Source: Ectobius pallidus (Eukaryota; Arthropoda; Insecta; Blattodea; Ectobiidae). Taken from it: a DNA stretch of 64,000 bases. A program made the translations under genes and the position numbers. A model generated the notes under the pieces. That model made no database searches. It had not been told where the DNA came from and saw only the letters and a list, made by a program, of their open reading frames with translations. Numbering within the stretch: position 1 is the stretch's first letter; every line of letters begins with the position of its first letter. The DNA lies in assembly GCA_964059195.1 (NCBI GenBank), contig CAXKWD010000001.1, positions 216,698,484 through 216,762,483 on the forward strand, written 5' to 3'. Below, piece after piece: positions 63,637 to 64,000 of the stretch.

Positions 63637-64000
63637 TTAGGGACATTTAAGCGACCCAATCCTCCCGGGCCATACAGGGCAGCGACCTGTCGGGAGAGGG
63701 ATTATCCATGGATCACATACATACTTTTTTGACCAGACAAGGATATGTAGGGCCTCCCCGGATGAATGATCAGCCCAATGCTGGGGCCACCTCCGAGACA
63801 ACACGACCACATAGGACAAGACACACCATTCACACACACTCACTCCAAACAAGGTGAGGATGGGATGAATGACGGCCAGATGATATCCGGGGACCACAAG
63901 GGCCTAAAGTTACCCGACATTTGTCTCACAGCCTAGGAAAAACCCCGGAAAAAACCCCACCTAGGCAACTTGTCCCGACCAGGATTTGAACCCGGGCCCG
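63637..64000 (-). mobile_element. SINE S4, inverted, reaching the window edge
   Basis: The minus strand starts at the edge with CGGGCCCGGGTTCAAATCCT (B-box) and continues GGTCGGGACAAGTTGCC and CGGGGTTTTTCC to CCCGACAGGTCGCTGCCCTG. The A-box half lies outside the window. It shares its whole body with 9366-9745. Confidence 0.82.

Overview
This window looks like insect genomic DNA, most probably from a cockroach-like (blattodean) genome. It is AT-rich and intron-bearing. It is packed with tRNA-derived SINEs, 5'-truncated LINE tails, Helitrons, mariner and Tc1-like remnants and many short hAT-type elements, and it holds one recognisable host gene. The taxon is an inference from repeat style and from LINE tail motifs such as GRPRRRW that resemble those I know from Periplaneta; nothing in the sequence proves it.

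Gene content. The only convincing host gene is at 50722-55612 on the + strand. Three coding exons (50722-50967, 52774-53366, 55219-55612) join in frame at canonical GT/AG sites into a 410-residue ecdysteroid-kinase-like (EcKL / CHK-kinase-like) protein. It keeps HGDxWxNN and DFQ, the expected catalytic and metal-binding motifs. Both introns are built almost entirely from mobile DNA. A foldback element ends 25 bp before exon 3, and another element starts about 75 bp after the stop codon.

Layout. 1-5.2 kb: LINE tails, SINEs and two abutting Helitrons. 5.4-9.7 kb: a Helentron-like element carrying a hAT MITE and a SINE, then a 1-kb hAT element keeping its transposase dimerisation exon, then a SINE. 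10-13.5 kb: a foldback structure with mariner transposase ends in both arms, an unclassified 0.8-kb repeat and two SINEs. 13.9-18.5 kb: Helitrons, a LINE tail and a hAT MITE. 19-23.7 kb: a direct duplication, SINEs and an 836-bp Helitron. 24.7-39.6 kb: a dense run of hAT MITEs with 8-bp target duplications, plus a pogo-like MITE, a second 836-bp Helitron, mariner and hAT transposase remnants and LINE tails. 40-50.2 kb: Helentron-like elements, LINEs, more hAT elements and a 2.5-kb palindrome. 50.7-55.6 kb: the EcKL gene. 55.7-64 kb: nested elements, a minisatellite-bearing element inverted relative to one in the gene, a hairpin made of two inverted hAT copies, a LINE tail and a SINE.

The most interesting signal is the palindrome TAGGCCTA, which is far commoner than base composition predicts. 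At several sites, paralogous repeat copies differ only by TA versus TAGGCCTA, so GGCCTA has been inserted at a TA. This resembles excision footprints of a TA-targeting DNA transposon whose ends would be GG...CC. Boundaries given for degenerate repeats are approximate; those of elements with intact target duplications are exact to the base as read.
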